From UBA6168 sp039819485 (GTDB lineage: Bacteria > Bacteroidota > Bacteroidia > Chitinophagales > Saprospiraceae), in contig JBCBRY010000042.1 of NCBI GenBank assembly GCA_039819485.1, positions 3,193 to 67,192 on the forward strand: a stretch of 64,000 nt of DNA, read 5' to 3'. Numbering within the stretch: position 1 is the first letter of the stretch; the number at the start of each line of letters is the position of its first letter. Below are positions 55,086 through 63,949 of the stretch, in pieces. The translations under genes were made by a program, and so were the position numbers. The notes beneath the pieces are model-generated. The model was not told the origin of the DNA. It worked only from the letters and a program-made list of their open reading frames with translations, and searched no databases.

Positions 55086-55856
55086 ATGATAACCCAAGCC
55101 TTGTACGATGAAGGCATCACTTATGCCGAACAAAATTTCATGGATGAAACGGCCAACCACCTCAAAGTGGACAAGGAGCTTATCCGCAGCAAATTCAACC
55201 TGGATGGTAAGAAAGTCCTTGATTTTGGGTGTGGGATGGGTGGCATGAGCATGTGGTACGCGAAAAATTTTGACTGTGAGGTTTACGGCGTGGACATTGA
55301 TGGTCACCACATCCGAATCGCCAATGATTTGAAGGATAGGCATCCCGTTCCAAACGTAAGATTTGAAGTTCGCAATGTACTGGACCGTCCGTTGGAAGAA
55401 CAATACGATTTTGTTGTTTTAAACGATGTAGCAGAACACATCCAGCTGCCCATTTTGGAAAAAATATTCGAGGCACTTGCTAAATCGCTGGCAGCCGGAG
55501 GTAAAATATTCGTATCGTACCCACCTTGGAAAAGCCCTTATGCCTCGCATGTTCAGCATGTGCTGGGCATTCCGTGGTGCCAGTATTTACCGGAAGGGAT
55601 GCTGTTGAAAATGATTGAAAAAAACAACCGTCCAATTGTCGGGGAAGAAGAGAGCGATCTGGTAGAGGCTTATAAAGGCTTGAATCATTTGACGCACAAA
55701 AAATTGATGCAAGCGGTACAGTCGAGTGGCCTGAAACTGACCTACCGCAAGAGCCATAGTATTGTCAACAAAATGCCCGGCCTGAGCCAGGTCAATCTTC
55801 GGCTTTTCCCGCTTGATTATTTGATCACAAAGGAATTTGCCGTTTTTGAAAATTAA
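55086..55856 (+). CDS. Class I SAM-dependent methyltransferase
   Basis: A 256-residue cytoplasmic enzyme. Motif I is KVLDFGCGMGGMSMWYA, the acidic end of strand 2 is YGVDIDGHHI, motif II is YDFVVLNDVAEHI and motif III is AAGGKIFVSYPPW. The target is not known; within this cluster it probably methylates a sugar or lipid-linked glycan. It has a helical N-terminus before the fold (YAEQNFMDETANHLKV). Confidence 0.88.
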   Translation: MITQALYDEGITYAEQNFMDETANHLKVDKELIRSKFNLDGKKVLDFGCGMGGMSMWYAKNFDCEVYGVDIDGHHIRIANDLKDRHPVPNVRFEVRNVLDRPLEEQYDFVVLNDVAEHIQLPILEKIFEALAKSLAAGGKIFVSYPPWKSPYASHVQHVLGIPWCQYLPEGMLLKMIEKNNRPIVGEEESDLVEAYKGLNHLTHKKLMQAVQSSGLKLTYRKSHSIVNKMPGLSQVNLRLFPLDYLITKEFAVFEN

Positions 55857-55890
55857 TTGGAGGTTTTTGGTCAATAACTACAAGGAATAA

Positions 55891-55961
55891 CCAAAAACCA
55901 AAAACCAAAAACCAGAAACCAAAAACCAGAAACCAAAAACCAAAAACCAAAAACCAAAAAC
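55891..55961. repeat. CCAAAAA heptad array
   Basis: About ten units of CCAAAAA or CCAGAAA fill the gap between the methyltransferase and glycosyltransferase genes, ending within 9 bp of the glycosyltransferase ATG. One inverted TTTTTGG lies at 55863. Confidence 0.88.
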
Positions 55962-55969
55962 AACCACCT

Positions 55970-57220
55970 ATGCGAAAAGACATCGACATCATCTACTTCA
56001 CTTTGTTCCCCTGGGATAATGCGTACTCTTCGGTGTCCCTTTCGTTTACCAGGGAGTTCATGAAGAACAACCGGGTGTTTTATATCAACCATCCCTACAC
56101 GGTGAAGGATTTTATAACCGGCTGGAACCAGCCGATGGTGAAAGAGCGCCGCAGGGATATGCTGTTGAATCGCATGCGATATGAAACGGTACCGAACATG
56201 CCCAATGTGGTGGGGGTTCAACCGCCGTTGACCTGGCCGATCAACTGGCTTTCCAAGGGCCGGAACTACGACCGTTTTTATGAATACAACAACCGGATCG
56301 TTTTAAATACGATCAAAAAAGTCATCAAAGATTATAACCTGACGGAATATTTGTACCTGAACTGTTACAACCCCTTTCATGCCGGTACATTGCCGAGAGA
56401 TGAATTCCGGCCACTGCTCAATATCTATACTTGTATCGATGATATGATGGAAGATCCCTGGACGGCAAGGCATGGTGCAAGAATGGAGGAAAAGGCATTG
56501 GCAGAGGCTGATATAGCTTTTGTGACTTCCCGCAATTTATTGAAGATCAAAAAGCACCTGAACCCCAATATGCACATTTTGCATAATGCGGTAGATATCT
56601 CTATCTTCAAAAAAGCAATGGAAGGGCCTTTGCCACGACCAAAAGAGCTGGAGGGAATTGCTGGAAAAATCATTGGGTTTACCGGCAACCTGGACAGCGT
56701 GCGGATGGATTACCCTTTGTTCAAAAAAGTGGCCGAACAACATGCGGACAAAACCCTCGTCATCGTAGGGCCTGACAACAGTTCTGGGCAGATTGCTGCC
56801 TGCGGCCTGGATAAATTGCCGAACGTGGTCTTTACCGGCGGAAAACACATTTCACAGCTGCCTGCGTTCCTGCAGCATTTCGATGTGGCCATCATCCCGT
56901 TTTTGCTTAACAAATTAACCGCAAGCATTTATCCGCTAAAAATCAATGAATACCTGGCGGCAGGCAAGGCCGTCGTCGCAACTAACTTCTCCGAAGATAT
57001 CAGAAGCTTTGCGGATGATATTTATATCGGGAAAAATGAAAATGAATTTGTGGAATTGATCAATTTGGCCATGGCTGAACACACCCCGGAAAAAGCGGAC
57101 CAACGCTTTGCAACCGCCCAATCAAATACATGGACAGAGCGGGTCAGTCAATTCTGGGAAACCGTACATCAGACCCTCGAAAGTAGAGAAATGGGCCTGG
57201 TGACTTCGGCAACTCATTGA
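55970..57220 (+). CDS. Glycosyltransferase (GT-B, group 1/4-like)
   Basis: A 416-residue cytoplasmic GT-B enzyme. The C-terminal Rossmann half starts at IIGFTGNLDSVRMDYPL and includes TLVIVGPDNSS, NVVFTGGKHISQLPAFLQHFDVAIIPF, and the nucleotide-sugar-binding YPLKINEYLAAGKAVVAT with the conserved Glu of the EX7E-like region. The N-terminal half reads VTSRNLLKIKKHLNPNMHILHNAVD. It should add a sugar to the lipid-linked polysaccharide of this cluster; donor and linkage are unknown. Confidence 0.9.
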   Translation: MRKDIDIIYFTLFPWDNAYSSVSLSFTREFMKNNRVFYINHPYTVKDFITGWNQPMVKERRRDMLLNRMRYETVPNMPNVVGVQPPLTWPINWLSKGRNYDRFYEYNNRIVLNTIKKVIKDYNLTEYLYLNCYNPFHAGTLPRDEFRPLLNIYTCIDDMMEDPWTARHGARMEEKALAEADIAFVTSRNLLKIKKHLNPNMHILHNAVDISIFKKAMEGPLPRPKELEGIAGKIIGFTGNLDSVRMDYPLFKKVAEQHADKTLVIVGPDNSSGQIAACGLDKLPNVVFTGGKHISQLPAFLQHFDVAIIPFLLNKLTASIYPLKINEYLAAGKAVVATNFSEDIRSFADDIYIGKNENEFVELINLAMAEHTPEKADQRFATAQSNTWTERVSQFWETVHQTLESREMGLVTSATH

Positions 57221-57274
57221 GCTTCAACCAAGTAAAGAAATGAACACTTTTTCTTTTGACACTTTAGCTGTTTT

Positions 57275-57391
57275 ATGAAAGAAAAAAAAGAAATAGAACT
57301 TTCTCAAAAGGAGAAATTACTGGAAATAGCTGCCGTCGCAATGTGCTTTATGCTTTTGCTCGGTTGTTTTTTAAAGATTTTATTTTTCTAA
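57275..57391 (+). CDS. 38-residue membrane peptide
   Basis: A short gene in the polysaccharide cluster. A charged N-terminus (MKEKKEIELSQKEKLLEI) is followed by a single hydrophobic helix (AAVAMCFMLLLGCFLKILFF) and the stop. It has protein-like composition and is followed by a strong terminator hairpin at 57471. I believe similar tiny proteins with a GxFLKxxFF ending occur in other Bacteroidota, but cannot check that here. The function is unknown. Confidence 0.6.
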   Translation: MKEKKEIELSQKEKLLEIAAVAMCFMLLLGCFLKILFF

Positions 57392-57470
57392 ATTGGAAAT
57401 TGTACCCTACCTTTAGCTTTCCAATCCAGAAAATTACTTTCCAGTATAAAGATATATTTGAATGGGTTAG

Positions 57471-57521
57471 GAATGGGGAATTTGGGTTTTCCTTCGGAAA
57501 ATCCAGTTCCCATTCTTTTTT
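57471..57521 (+). terminator. Terminator after the 38-residue peptide gene
   Basis: A long imperfect stem, GAATGGGGAATTTGGGTTTT against AAAATCCAGTTCCCATTC, with a short loop and a TTTTTT tail. A small GGTAGAAG-type repeat follows (57535-57575) before the next gene. Confidence 0.7.
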
Positions 57522-57613
57522 GTAGCGTGTAGAGAGTAGAAGGTAGCGAGACTCGAATGATTCTTCTACCTTGTCCCCTTGTACATCTACCGATTCATCC
57601 CAACTATGAGAAA

Positions 57614-59092
57614 ATGAACTTCCAGGTAACACAAGGCTTTTCCGGCCTGAAGGACTGGTTTGTCCGTCAGGTGGTATATGAAAAACTGAACAATCCGTTA
57701 GGGTATGGCATCGCTTTGACGGGGGCATTCACACTTGCTTTCGTACTCTCCATGCTGCCATTAAAACTGGCTGTTTTGTTTGTGGGCGGACTGCTGGCGA
57801 TTCCTCTTGTTGCAGTCTGTTTTCTGAATCTTCATTTTGGTGTGAATATGATGTTGGTAGTGGGGTTCCTGCTCGGATTGGCATACAAGTACACCAATGC
57901 GCCCATTGGTACAGCACTGGATGGGTTGCTCGTCTTGATGTTGGTCAGTCTGCTGGCCCGCTTGATCAAAGAAAAGGATTTCAGCTTTGCTAAAAGTCCG
58001 ATCAGCATCTTTATCACCGCCTGGATTTATTATAATTTACTGCAAGTCATTAATCCCTGGGCAGCTTCCAAACTGGCTTGGGTATACACCGTGCGTACTG
58101 TGGCGCTCATGTTGTCTCTCTACTTTATTGCATGTTATGCATTTAGTAGTTATAAACGGATATTGACAACGATCAAAGTCATTGTGGCCATGACATTCAT
58201 CGCCGCCCTTTATTCCCTGAAGCAAGAGTTTATTGGCTTTACCAACGCAGAGATGACCTGGCTACATCAGGACGAAGAACGGTTTATGCTGATTTTCCAG
58301 TGGGGCAGGCTGCGAGTGTTTTCCTTCTTTTCTGATCCAACGACCTTTGGTATCTTAATGGGATACATGAGTGTTTTTACTTTCCTGCTGGCGACCGGTC
58401 CATTTAAGCTATGGCAAAGGGGACTGCTCATCTTTGCCGGTATCTGCATGACGATGGGAATGGCTTATGCCGGATCCAGGACCCCCTTTGCGATGATCCC
58501 CCTGGGAGTCCTGTTTTACGTCGTCATGACTTTTAAAAAAGAGACGGTGCTTGCTACCTTTTGTATCTTTTTACTGGGTGTCGGGTTTGTCATGAAATCG
58601 ACGAACAGTGCGGTTGTATGGCGTATTCAGTCTGCCTTTAAAGGCAACAGCAGTGATACCATGGATGTGCGCATGAAAAACCAGGCATTGGCGCAGCCAT
58701 ATATCCAAACTCATCCTATCGGGGCGGGCCTTGGCAGCACCGGGTATTGGGGGAAGCGGTTTACGCCTGATTCATGGCTGGCCAGTTTTGCCCATGACAG
58801 CCTCTATGTCCGACTGGCAGTAGAAACGGGTTGGGTAGGTTTGTTGATCTATATGGGTTTGTTGTTTACTGCGATGCGGACCTCCATCTATTATTATTTC
58901 CGGGTAAAATCACCAACAATAAAGCTGATCTACCTTTGTTTGGCGACGACTGTCTTTTTGCTGGCCGTTGCGAGCTACCCTCAGGAAGCGATTACCTTGC
59001 TGCCCACCAGCATTATTTTTTATTTAATGCTGGCGATGATAGTCCGCTTAAAAGATTTTGATGAAAATTTTAGGAAGGTCAAAGCAGGGTAG
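57614..59092 (+). CDS. O-antigen polymerase/ligase-like membrane protein
   Basis: A 492-residue inner-membrane protein with about 12 hydrophobic helices. The ATG at 57614 is chosen; the ATG at 57557 lies in a repeat. The large periplasmic loop before the last helices has GAGLGSTGYWGKRF and FAHDSLYVRLAVETGWVGLL, a pattern typical of Wzy/WaaL-family proteins (conserved His and Arg in the loop). It should polymerise or ligate the glycan of this cluster. Wza and the initiating glycosyltransferase are not in the window. Confidence 0.85.
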   Translation: MNFQVTQGFSGLKDWFVRQVVYEKLNNPLGYGIALTGAFTLAFVLSMLPLKLAVLFVGGLLAIPLVAVCFLNLHFGVNMMLVVGFLLGLAYKYTNAPIGTALDGLLVLMLVSLLARLIKEKDFSFAKSPISIFITAWIYYNLLQVINPWAASKLAWVYTVRTVALMLSLYFIACYAFSSYKRILTTIKVIVAMTFIAALYSLKQEFIGFTNAEMTWLHQDEERFMLIFQWGRLRVFSFFSDPTTFGILMGYMSVFTFLLATGPFKLWQRGLLIFAGICMTMGMAYAGSRTPFAMIPLGVLFYVVMTFKKETVLATFCIFLLGVGFVMKSTNSAVVWRIQSAFKGNSSDTMDVRMKNQALAQPYIQTHPIGAGLGSTGYWGKRFTPDSWLASFAHDSLYVRLAVETGWVGLLIYMGLLFTAMRTSIYYYFRVKSPTIKLIYLCLATTVFLLAVASYPQEAITLLPTSIIFYLMLAMIVRLKDFDENFRKVKAG

Positions 59093-59193
59093 AAACCTTT
59101 GCTCAAATGTTTTTGAGATAGAGCCAGTGAATTTCTGACTTTTATCTTTCGCCAGCGAATGGAGGCGGCTTGACAACCAACCACCTGGACGTC

Positions 59194-61065
59194 TCAATCC
59201 TCCTTTCGTTCCATCAGCCTAATTACCGCTTTTTGATGCTGGCGCCTGTTTTTGTATTTATTTTCCTCTTTTTCAAACACCCGGTCTTTTCCAAGCACTT
59301 TTCGAATAAACCGGTCTTCGGCAATGCCATTACTGCTTAAATAATCGATGACACTGTTGGCTCGGTTAGCAGCCAGTCTGTCACAGTATTTATCGTCTGG
59401 AATATTGTTGGTATGACCTTCTACAATGGCTTTATAACCAGGGTGTTGGTTTAAAATATCGATGACTTTTTTCAAGACATCGTAATCCTTTTTTTCAAGG
59501 TTGAAAGAGTCGGAAGCGAAGTAGACCGTTGCTGTATATTTCACCAAATAATCGACTGGGCGAAATACGGTGTCTCGTTTTGGAGGGGGAGGCGCAGCAA
59601 GTGCGGTGATTTTCGCCTTTTCCAAATTAGGAGGGTCGGAAGATGTTGTTCCAATAACAGGGATAGGCGGTGGTGTCTCTTCTCCTGCCTTTGGTGTAAG
59701 CACTTCTTCTGTAACTTTTTCTTCTTGTACAGGAGCTGGTTCTGGATCAGGCGGAGGCGGAGGGGGCGGGTCAGTAACGGTGACCTGCCTGACTTTGGTA
59801 ATCTGGCAGCCATTGCCGGTCTCGATGGCCAGTGATATTGATTTCTTTCCGCTTGAACTGTAACGAACTTTATGAGGTCCTTTCCCTTTTGCAGTGGCCG
59901 GTTTGGCGTCGACCCCAAAATTCCATTCCCATTTATTAATACCGCCTTCAAAACTTGATCTGTTTTTTACCCAAAGATCCTGGCTCTGGTTGATTTTTAA
60001 TTTATTGACTACAAAGTGGGCCACTGGCCCTTTAAAAGTTCCAGTACCACCAAATTCTATAGAAAATCCATTGCCGGTATTATGGAAATTATTGATCAAC
60101 AGGGCATAACTTGCTCCGGCTTCCATGGGCATGGCCGCCACAAAATTATCATCCAGGTCCTGGCAGCCGGCCTCTTCTGAAAAGTCAGTGGAAGAAGACC
60201 GCAATCCAGTGGCCCCCGAACAACGGGACCATTTTGAAAAGGAGGAGACCACATCTTCACCGGAAGCCATACAACGAATGGGGATTTTTTCAGTACAATC
60301 ATCAACTCCGTTTGGCAAATAGAAAACGGCAAAATCAATATCGTCAGAAGGGTTGACGGGTTTGAGGGTAAAGGTCAGTGAACCAGATTGCTCACAGGTC
60401 CATTTATACCAGGCCGAACTGCTTTCTTCCTGTAGACAAATTCCGATTGGAATCTCAAACCTGTTCCTTCCGGCACCACTCACGCTGGGAACGGTAAAAG
60501 AAGATTTATCGCACAAAACAACGGCTGAAGAACAGTCGGATGAAGGTGAAGGAATGGGATTGAAGTTGTTGACACACAACTGAAAACTTCCTGTGTTCCC
60601 GTTGCGGCCATCCACTCTGATATAGTAGGTGCCACCAATTGCCAGGTCATTGATAAATGTTTCAACGATGTTGTATCCCTGAGCATCTCCAATGCAGGCT
60701 ATTTCCCAAAGGCCATCCTTACAGTTGCCCATGTACAGTGCAAACTGTGGATTTTGCAACGTTCCTTTAGGGTTGCCGTGAATGGCACCCAAAACAGAAA
60801 TATTCACTGTGTTGGCGGTCGCTTTAAATTTAAACCATACATCATTGTCCGGGTCAATTTCATACGGAGGAAAACACCCCGGCCCGGGAAGGGTGGAAGC
60901 AGAAGCTCCCTCATTGGTGAACTGTCTTGGTGAACTACAGTAGTTAGTCACATCGCGCAGTACATGGGCCCGTGAACAATCATCATTGGCAGGTGCAGTC
61001 ATCGACCAAACGGGCGCATTTAACAGAAAGAGAAAAATGAATATGCCGGGTAATCTGAAGTTCAT
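59194..61065 (-). CDS. OmpA-family protein with PKD-like and pre-peptidase-like domains
   Basis: A 623-residue exported protein; signal peptide to about PVWSMTA. Residues about 25-170 and 175-345 are two Cys-rich beta-sandwich domains of the kind found in exported Bacteroidota proteins (NDDCSRAHVL, DNDVWFKFKATANTVNISV; SSDCSSAVVL). A PKD-like domain follows (KWEWNFGVDAKP), then a Pro-rich linker (DPPPPPPPDPEPAP). The C-terminal about 110 residues are OmpA-like peptidoglycan-binding (VYFASDSFNLEKKDYDVLKK, AIVEGHTNN, LAANRANSVIDYL). It probably tethers the outer membrane to peptidoglycan. Confidence 0.88.
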   Translation of the reverse strand: MNFRLPGIFIFLFLLNAPVWSMTAPANDDCSRAHVLRDVTNYCSSPRQFTNEGASASTLPGPGCFPPYEIDPDNDVWFKFKATANTVNISVLGAIHGNPKGTLQNPQFALYMGNCKDGLWEIACIGDAQGYNIVETFINDLAIGGTYYIRVDGRNGNTGSFQLCVNNFNPIPSPSSDCSSAVVLCDKSSFTVPSVSGAGRNRFEIPIGICLQEESSSAWYKWTCEQSGSLTFTLKPVNPSDDIDFAVFYLPNGVDDCTEKIPIRCMASGEDVVSSFSKWSRCSGATGLRSSSTDFSEEAGCQDLDDNFVAAMPMEAGASYALLINNFHNTGNGFSIEFGGTGTFKGPVAHFVVNKLKINQSQDLWVKNRSSFEGGINKWEWNFGVDAKPATAKGKGPHKVRYSSSGKKSISLAIETGNGCQITKVRQVTVTDPPPPPPPDPEPAPVQEEKVTEEVLTPKAGEETPPPIPVIGTTSSDPPNLEKAKITALAAPPPPKRDTVFRPVDYLVKYTATVYFASDSFNLEKKDYDVLKKVIDILNQHPGYKAIVEGHTNNIPDDKYCDRLAANRANSVIDYLSSNGIAEDRFIRKVLGKDRVFEKEENKYKNRRQHQKAVIRLMERKED

Positions 61066-61226
61066 ATGTTAGAATAACGACTACTGAATTTGTTTTAGTG
61101 AATCGGTCAGTCGAAAAATCAAAAGTAATTGGATTTTTTCAACGGGAATTTAAAGGACTTGTTAAAATCGATGGGGGCAATTCTACAAATCTCCCTATTT
61201 TCCCGCCCATTAATAAAAACGATCTT

Positions 61227-62462
61227 ATGAAGATTCACTTAGTATTTCTTGCAATCTTATTGAGTTTCAATACATTAGCTCAATCGGGTGAAATTGATGA
61301 CACACTTCGGGTGAAAGCCGACGAACTGGCGCACAAATATATCATCACCGACGGTCATGTCGACCTGCCCTATCGCCTCCGGGTTAAAAACTTTCGTCTC
61401 ACAAAAGAGTTCATCGGCATCCCGATTGAAACCGATGAAGGCGACTTTGATTTTGTCCGGGCTCGAAAAGGTGGTTTGGATGCACCTTTCATGTCCATTT
61501 ATATCCCTTCCCGTTATCAGGAAGAAGGCGGTGCCAAAGAAGTTGCAGACTCACTGATCGACATGGTCAACGGAATCATTGCGGCGCACCCGGATAAATT
61601 TGCTCCCGGCCTTTCTCCCGACCAGGTCGAACAAAATTTCAAAGCGGCCAAAGTCTCTTTGCCGATGGGAATGGAAAACGGCGCACCCGTTCAGCAACTG
61701 AGTGATGTCAAATATTTTCAACAGCGGGGCATTCGCTACATTACACTGACCCACTCTAAGGACAATCAAATTTGCGATTCGTCGTACGATGACCAAACTA
61801 CCTGGAACGGACTTAGCCCATTTGGCCAGCAGGTAGTCCAAGAAATGAACAAATGGGGCATAATGGTGGATATTTCTCACGTTTCGGATGCGGCTTTTTA
61901 TCAAACCATCATGTTGACTAAAGCTCCGGTTATCGCTTCGCATTCTTCCACCCGAAATTATACACCTGGATTTCAGCGGAATATGAACGACTACATGATC
62001 AAAGCCCTCGGGAGAAATGGAGGAGTGATCATGATCAACTTCGGGTCGACATTTCTCGATGGAGAGGTGGCAAAAAACAGGCAGGAAATGCGCGAAAAAA
62101 TGAGGGCCATGCTGGAAGAAAAAAACCTGCGGCGAGATGATGATGAGGCCAAGCCTTACATCGAAGCATTCGGGGCATTGTATGAAAAACCGCTGTACTC
62201 GGATGTTGAAATGGTGGCGGACCACATCGACCATGTGGTGGAAATAGCTGGTATCGACCATGTAGGTTTCGGTTCTGATTACGACGGGGTTGGAGATTCG
62301 CTGCCGACCGGGCTGAAAGATGTATCGACCTATCCAAATTTAGTTTATGAATTGCTGAAACGTGGTTATACGGAAGAGGATATCGAAAAAATCTGCTATG
62401 GCAATTTAGCAAGGGTCTGGCGCGAAGTGGAAAAAGTAGCAGCTGAATTGCAAAAAAAATAA
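61227..62462 (+). CDS. Exported membrane dipeptidase (M19 family)
   Basis: A 411-residue zinc-dependent dipeptidase with a signal peptide ending TLAQ. The ATG at 61227 is chosen because it starts that signal peptide; the longer frame adds 43 unsupported residues. Metal-site motifs: TDGHVDLP (His44, Asp46), MENG with the bridging Glu, MVDISHVSDA, VIASHSSTR and HVGFGSDYDGVG. It should hydrolyse dipeptides in the periplasm. It is divergent from the OmpA-family gene. Confidence 0.93.
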   Translation: MKIHLVFLAILLSFNTLAQSGEIDDTLRVKADELAHKYIITDGHVDLPYRLRVKNFRLTKEFIGIPIETDEGDFDFVRARKGGLDAPFMSIYIPSRYQEEGGAKEVADSLIDMVNGIIAAHPDKFAPGLSPDQVEQNFKAAKVSLPMGMENGAPVQQLSDVKYFQQRGIRYITLTHSKDNQICDSSYDDQTTWNGLSPFGQQVVQEMNKWGIMVDISHVSDAAFYQTIMLTKAPVIASHSSTRNYTPGFQRNMNDYMIKALGRNGGVIMINFGSTFLDGEVAKNRQEMREKMRAMLEEKNLRRDDDEAKPYIEAFGALYEKPLYSDVEMVADHIDHVVEIAGIDHVGFGSDYDGVGDSLPTGLKDVSTYPNLVYELLKRGYTEEDIEKICYGNLARVWREVEKVAAELQKK

Positions 62463-62463
62463 T

Positions 62464-62580
62464 CAAATACTTCCCGCAGGGGGCGCAAAGTTCTTCCGCA
62501 AAGTTTCACAAAGTTGTTAACGAAAATTCCGCGAAACTTTGCGTTAAAATTTAGCGCACCCTGCGGGAAAATAAGTCCTG
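62464..62580. repeat. Palindromic GCGCAAAGTT element between dipeptidase and peptidase genes
   Basis: CTTCCCGCAGGGGGCGCAAAG (62470-62490) faces TTAGCGCACCCTGCGGGAA (about 62552-62571), with an inner GCAAAGTTTCACAAAG facing GAAACTTTGCG. The whole forms a long imperfect hairpin. The upstream part of the following frame is only this repeat translated, which is why the ATG at 62586 is chosen for that gene. Confidence 0.75.
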
Positions 62581-62585
62581 TTTTT

Positions 62586-63869
62586 ATGAAATATCAATTT
62601 TTTATTTTATTCTTTTTCGTTGCAAATTTATTTTATGCACAACCCGGTAATTTAGAGGTGCAGCTCTTTAATTTGCCGGATGTTCAATTTAAAAAAATAA
62701 ATGCGCCAGAAGGTTTTACCTCTGCTTATGAATTAAAAATCAAACAGCCAATTGATCATCAAAATCCTGATAAAGGCCACTTTTATCAGCGCGTGTTTCT
62801 GACACATAAAAGTTTTGACAGTCCGATGGTCATTTGCACGGAAGGGTATCAGCGGCCCCGGAACCGAATGTATGAATTGACTCAGTTATTGGGAGCCAAC
62901 CAATTGGACGTTGAGCATCGATATTTCGGAAACAGTATTCCCGAGGACATTAATTACGAATATTTAAATTTGGAACAAGCCACTGCTGACCTCCATCATA
63001 TCAATCAACTTTTTAAAAAAATATATAATGGAAAATGGGTTTCAACCGGCATTAGCAAGGGCGGACAGACGACTATTTATTACCGGTATTTTTACCCTGA
63101 TGATGTAGATGTAAGTGTGCCTTATGTGGCCCCGTTAAATTTAGCATTGGAAGAAAAGCGCATTTATGAATTTTTGGATACGGTGGGCACCAAAGAATGC
63201 AGGGAAAAAATCTACGATGTGCAAAAACGCATCCTGGGTCAGCGGGAAGCCTCCCTTTTAAAGTTGCATTGGTTCAATAAAGGAGCTGGCCTGGAATTTA
63301 ATTATTTAACGGAAGAAGAAGCCTTTGAGTACGCTGTTCTGGAGTATCCTTTTTCTTTCTGGCAATGGGGGCACGATTGTGCTGAAATCCCCGGCCCTAC
63401 TGCAACCTTGGACGAAACACTTGATCACTTTCTCGGTATTTCAAGCATGGATTTTTTTGCAGATGAAGCGATGGAGGACTATGCTTCGCACTATTGGCAG
63501 GCAGGTGACCAGATGGGATATTATTCCTATAAAACCGATGATTTTGCTGGACTCTTGCAAGCCCTTCCAATGAAGCCCAACCCCACCGCCATCTTTATGC
63601 CCGAACGTGGCATGGAAAAAAAGTTTGATGGAAAATTGCCTGCTAAAGTTAAAAGTTGGCTGGATAATAACGGGAATAATTTTATTTATATAAACGGTAA
63701 TTCCGATACCTGGTCGGCCACTGCTTTGCGTCGCTCCGGAAATACTAATGCCGTGTTTTTTTTCATGGCCAACACCGATCACCGCCGGGCAAGAATTAAA
63801 AATATGAACAAAGATGAAAAAGCTAAATTAGTCGCGACCTTGGAAGAGTGGCTGGGGCTTGATATTTGA
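62586..63869 (+). CDS. Exported S37-like serine peptidase
   Basis: A 427-residue exported protein; signal peptide MKYQFFILFFFVANLFYAQ. The nucleophile is probably Ser157 in TGISKGGQTTIYY, followed by FYPDDVDVSVPYVAP, a pattern I associate with the S37 (PS-10, tripeptidyl aminopeptidase) family. The acid may be the Asp in NGNSDTWSA, and the His is in NTDHRRARI. It should cleave N-terminal tripeptides or similar. With the M19 dipeptidase it suggests periplasmic peptide use. Confidence 0.83.
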   Translation: MKYQFFILFFFVANLFYAQPGNLEVQLFNLPDVQFKKINAPEGFTSAYELKIKQPIDHQNPDKGHFYQRVFLTHKSFDSPMVICTEGYQRPRNRMYELTQLLGANQLDVEHRYFGNSIPEDINYEYLNLEQATADLHHINQLFKKIYNGKWVSTGISKGGQTTIYYRYFYPDDVDVSVPYVAPLNLALEEKRIYEFLDTVGTKECREKIYDVQKRILGQREASLLKLHWFNKGAGLEFNYLTEEEAFEYAVLEYPFSFWQWGHDCAEIPGPTATLDETLDHFLGISSMDFFADEAMEDYASHYWQAGDQMGYYSYKTDDFAGLLQALPMKPNPTAIFMPERGMEKKFDGKLPAKVKSWLDNNGNNFIYINGNSDTWSATALRRSGNTNAVFFFMANTDHRRARIKNMNKDEKAKLVATLEEWLGLDI

Positions 63870-63870
63870 T

Positions 63871-63946
63871 TTAATGAAGAATGAAGAATGAAGAATGAAG
63901 AATGAAAAATGAAAAATGAAGAATTTTCATTTTTCATTTTTCATTA
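63871..63946. repeat. GAATGAA tandem repeat with inverted arm
   Basis: Repeats of GAATGAAGAATGAA (63871-63922) are followed by TTTTCATTTTTCATTTTTCATT, an inverse arm. It matches the unit at 24230-24339 and forms a hairpin between the convergent genes. Confidence 0.8.
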
Positions 63947-63949
63947 ATT

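Noticed and set aside
61098..61226. Extended N-terminus of the M19 dipeptidase
   Set aside because: The extension precedes an intact signal peptide starting at 61227 and has no domain-like sequence.
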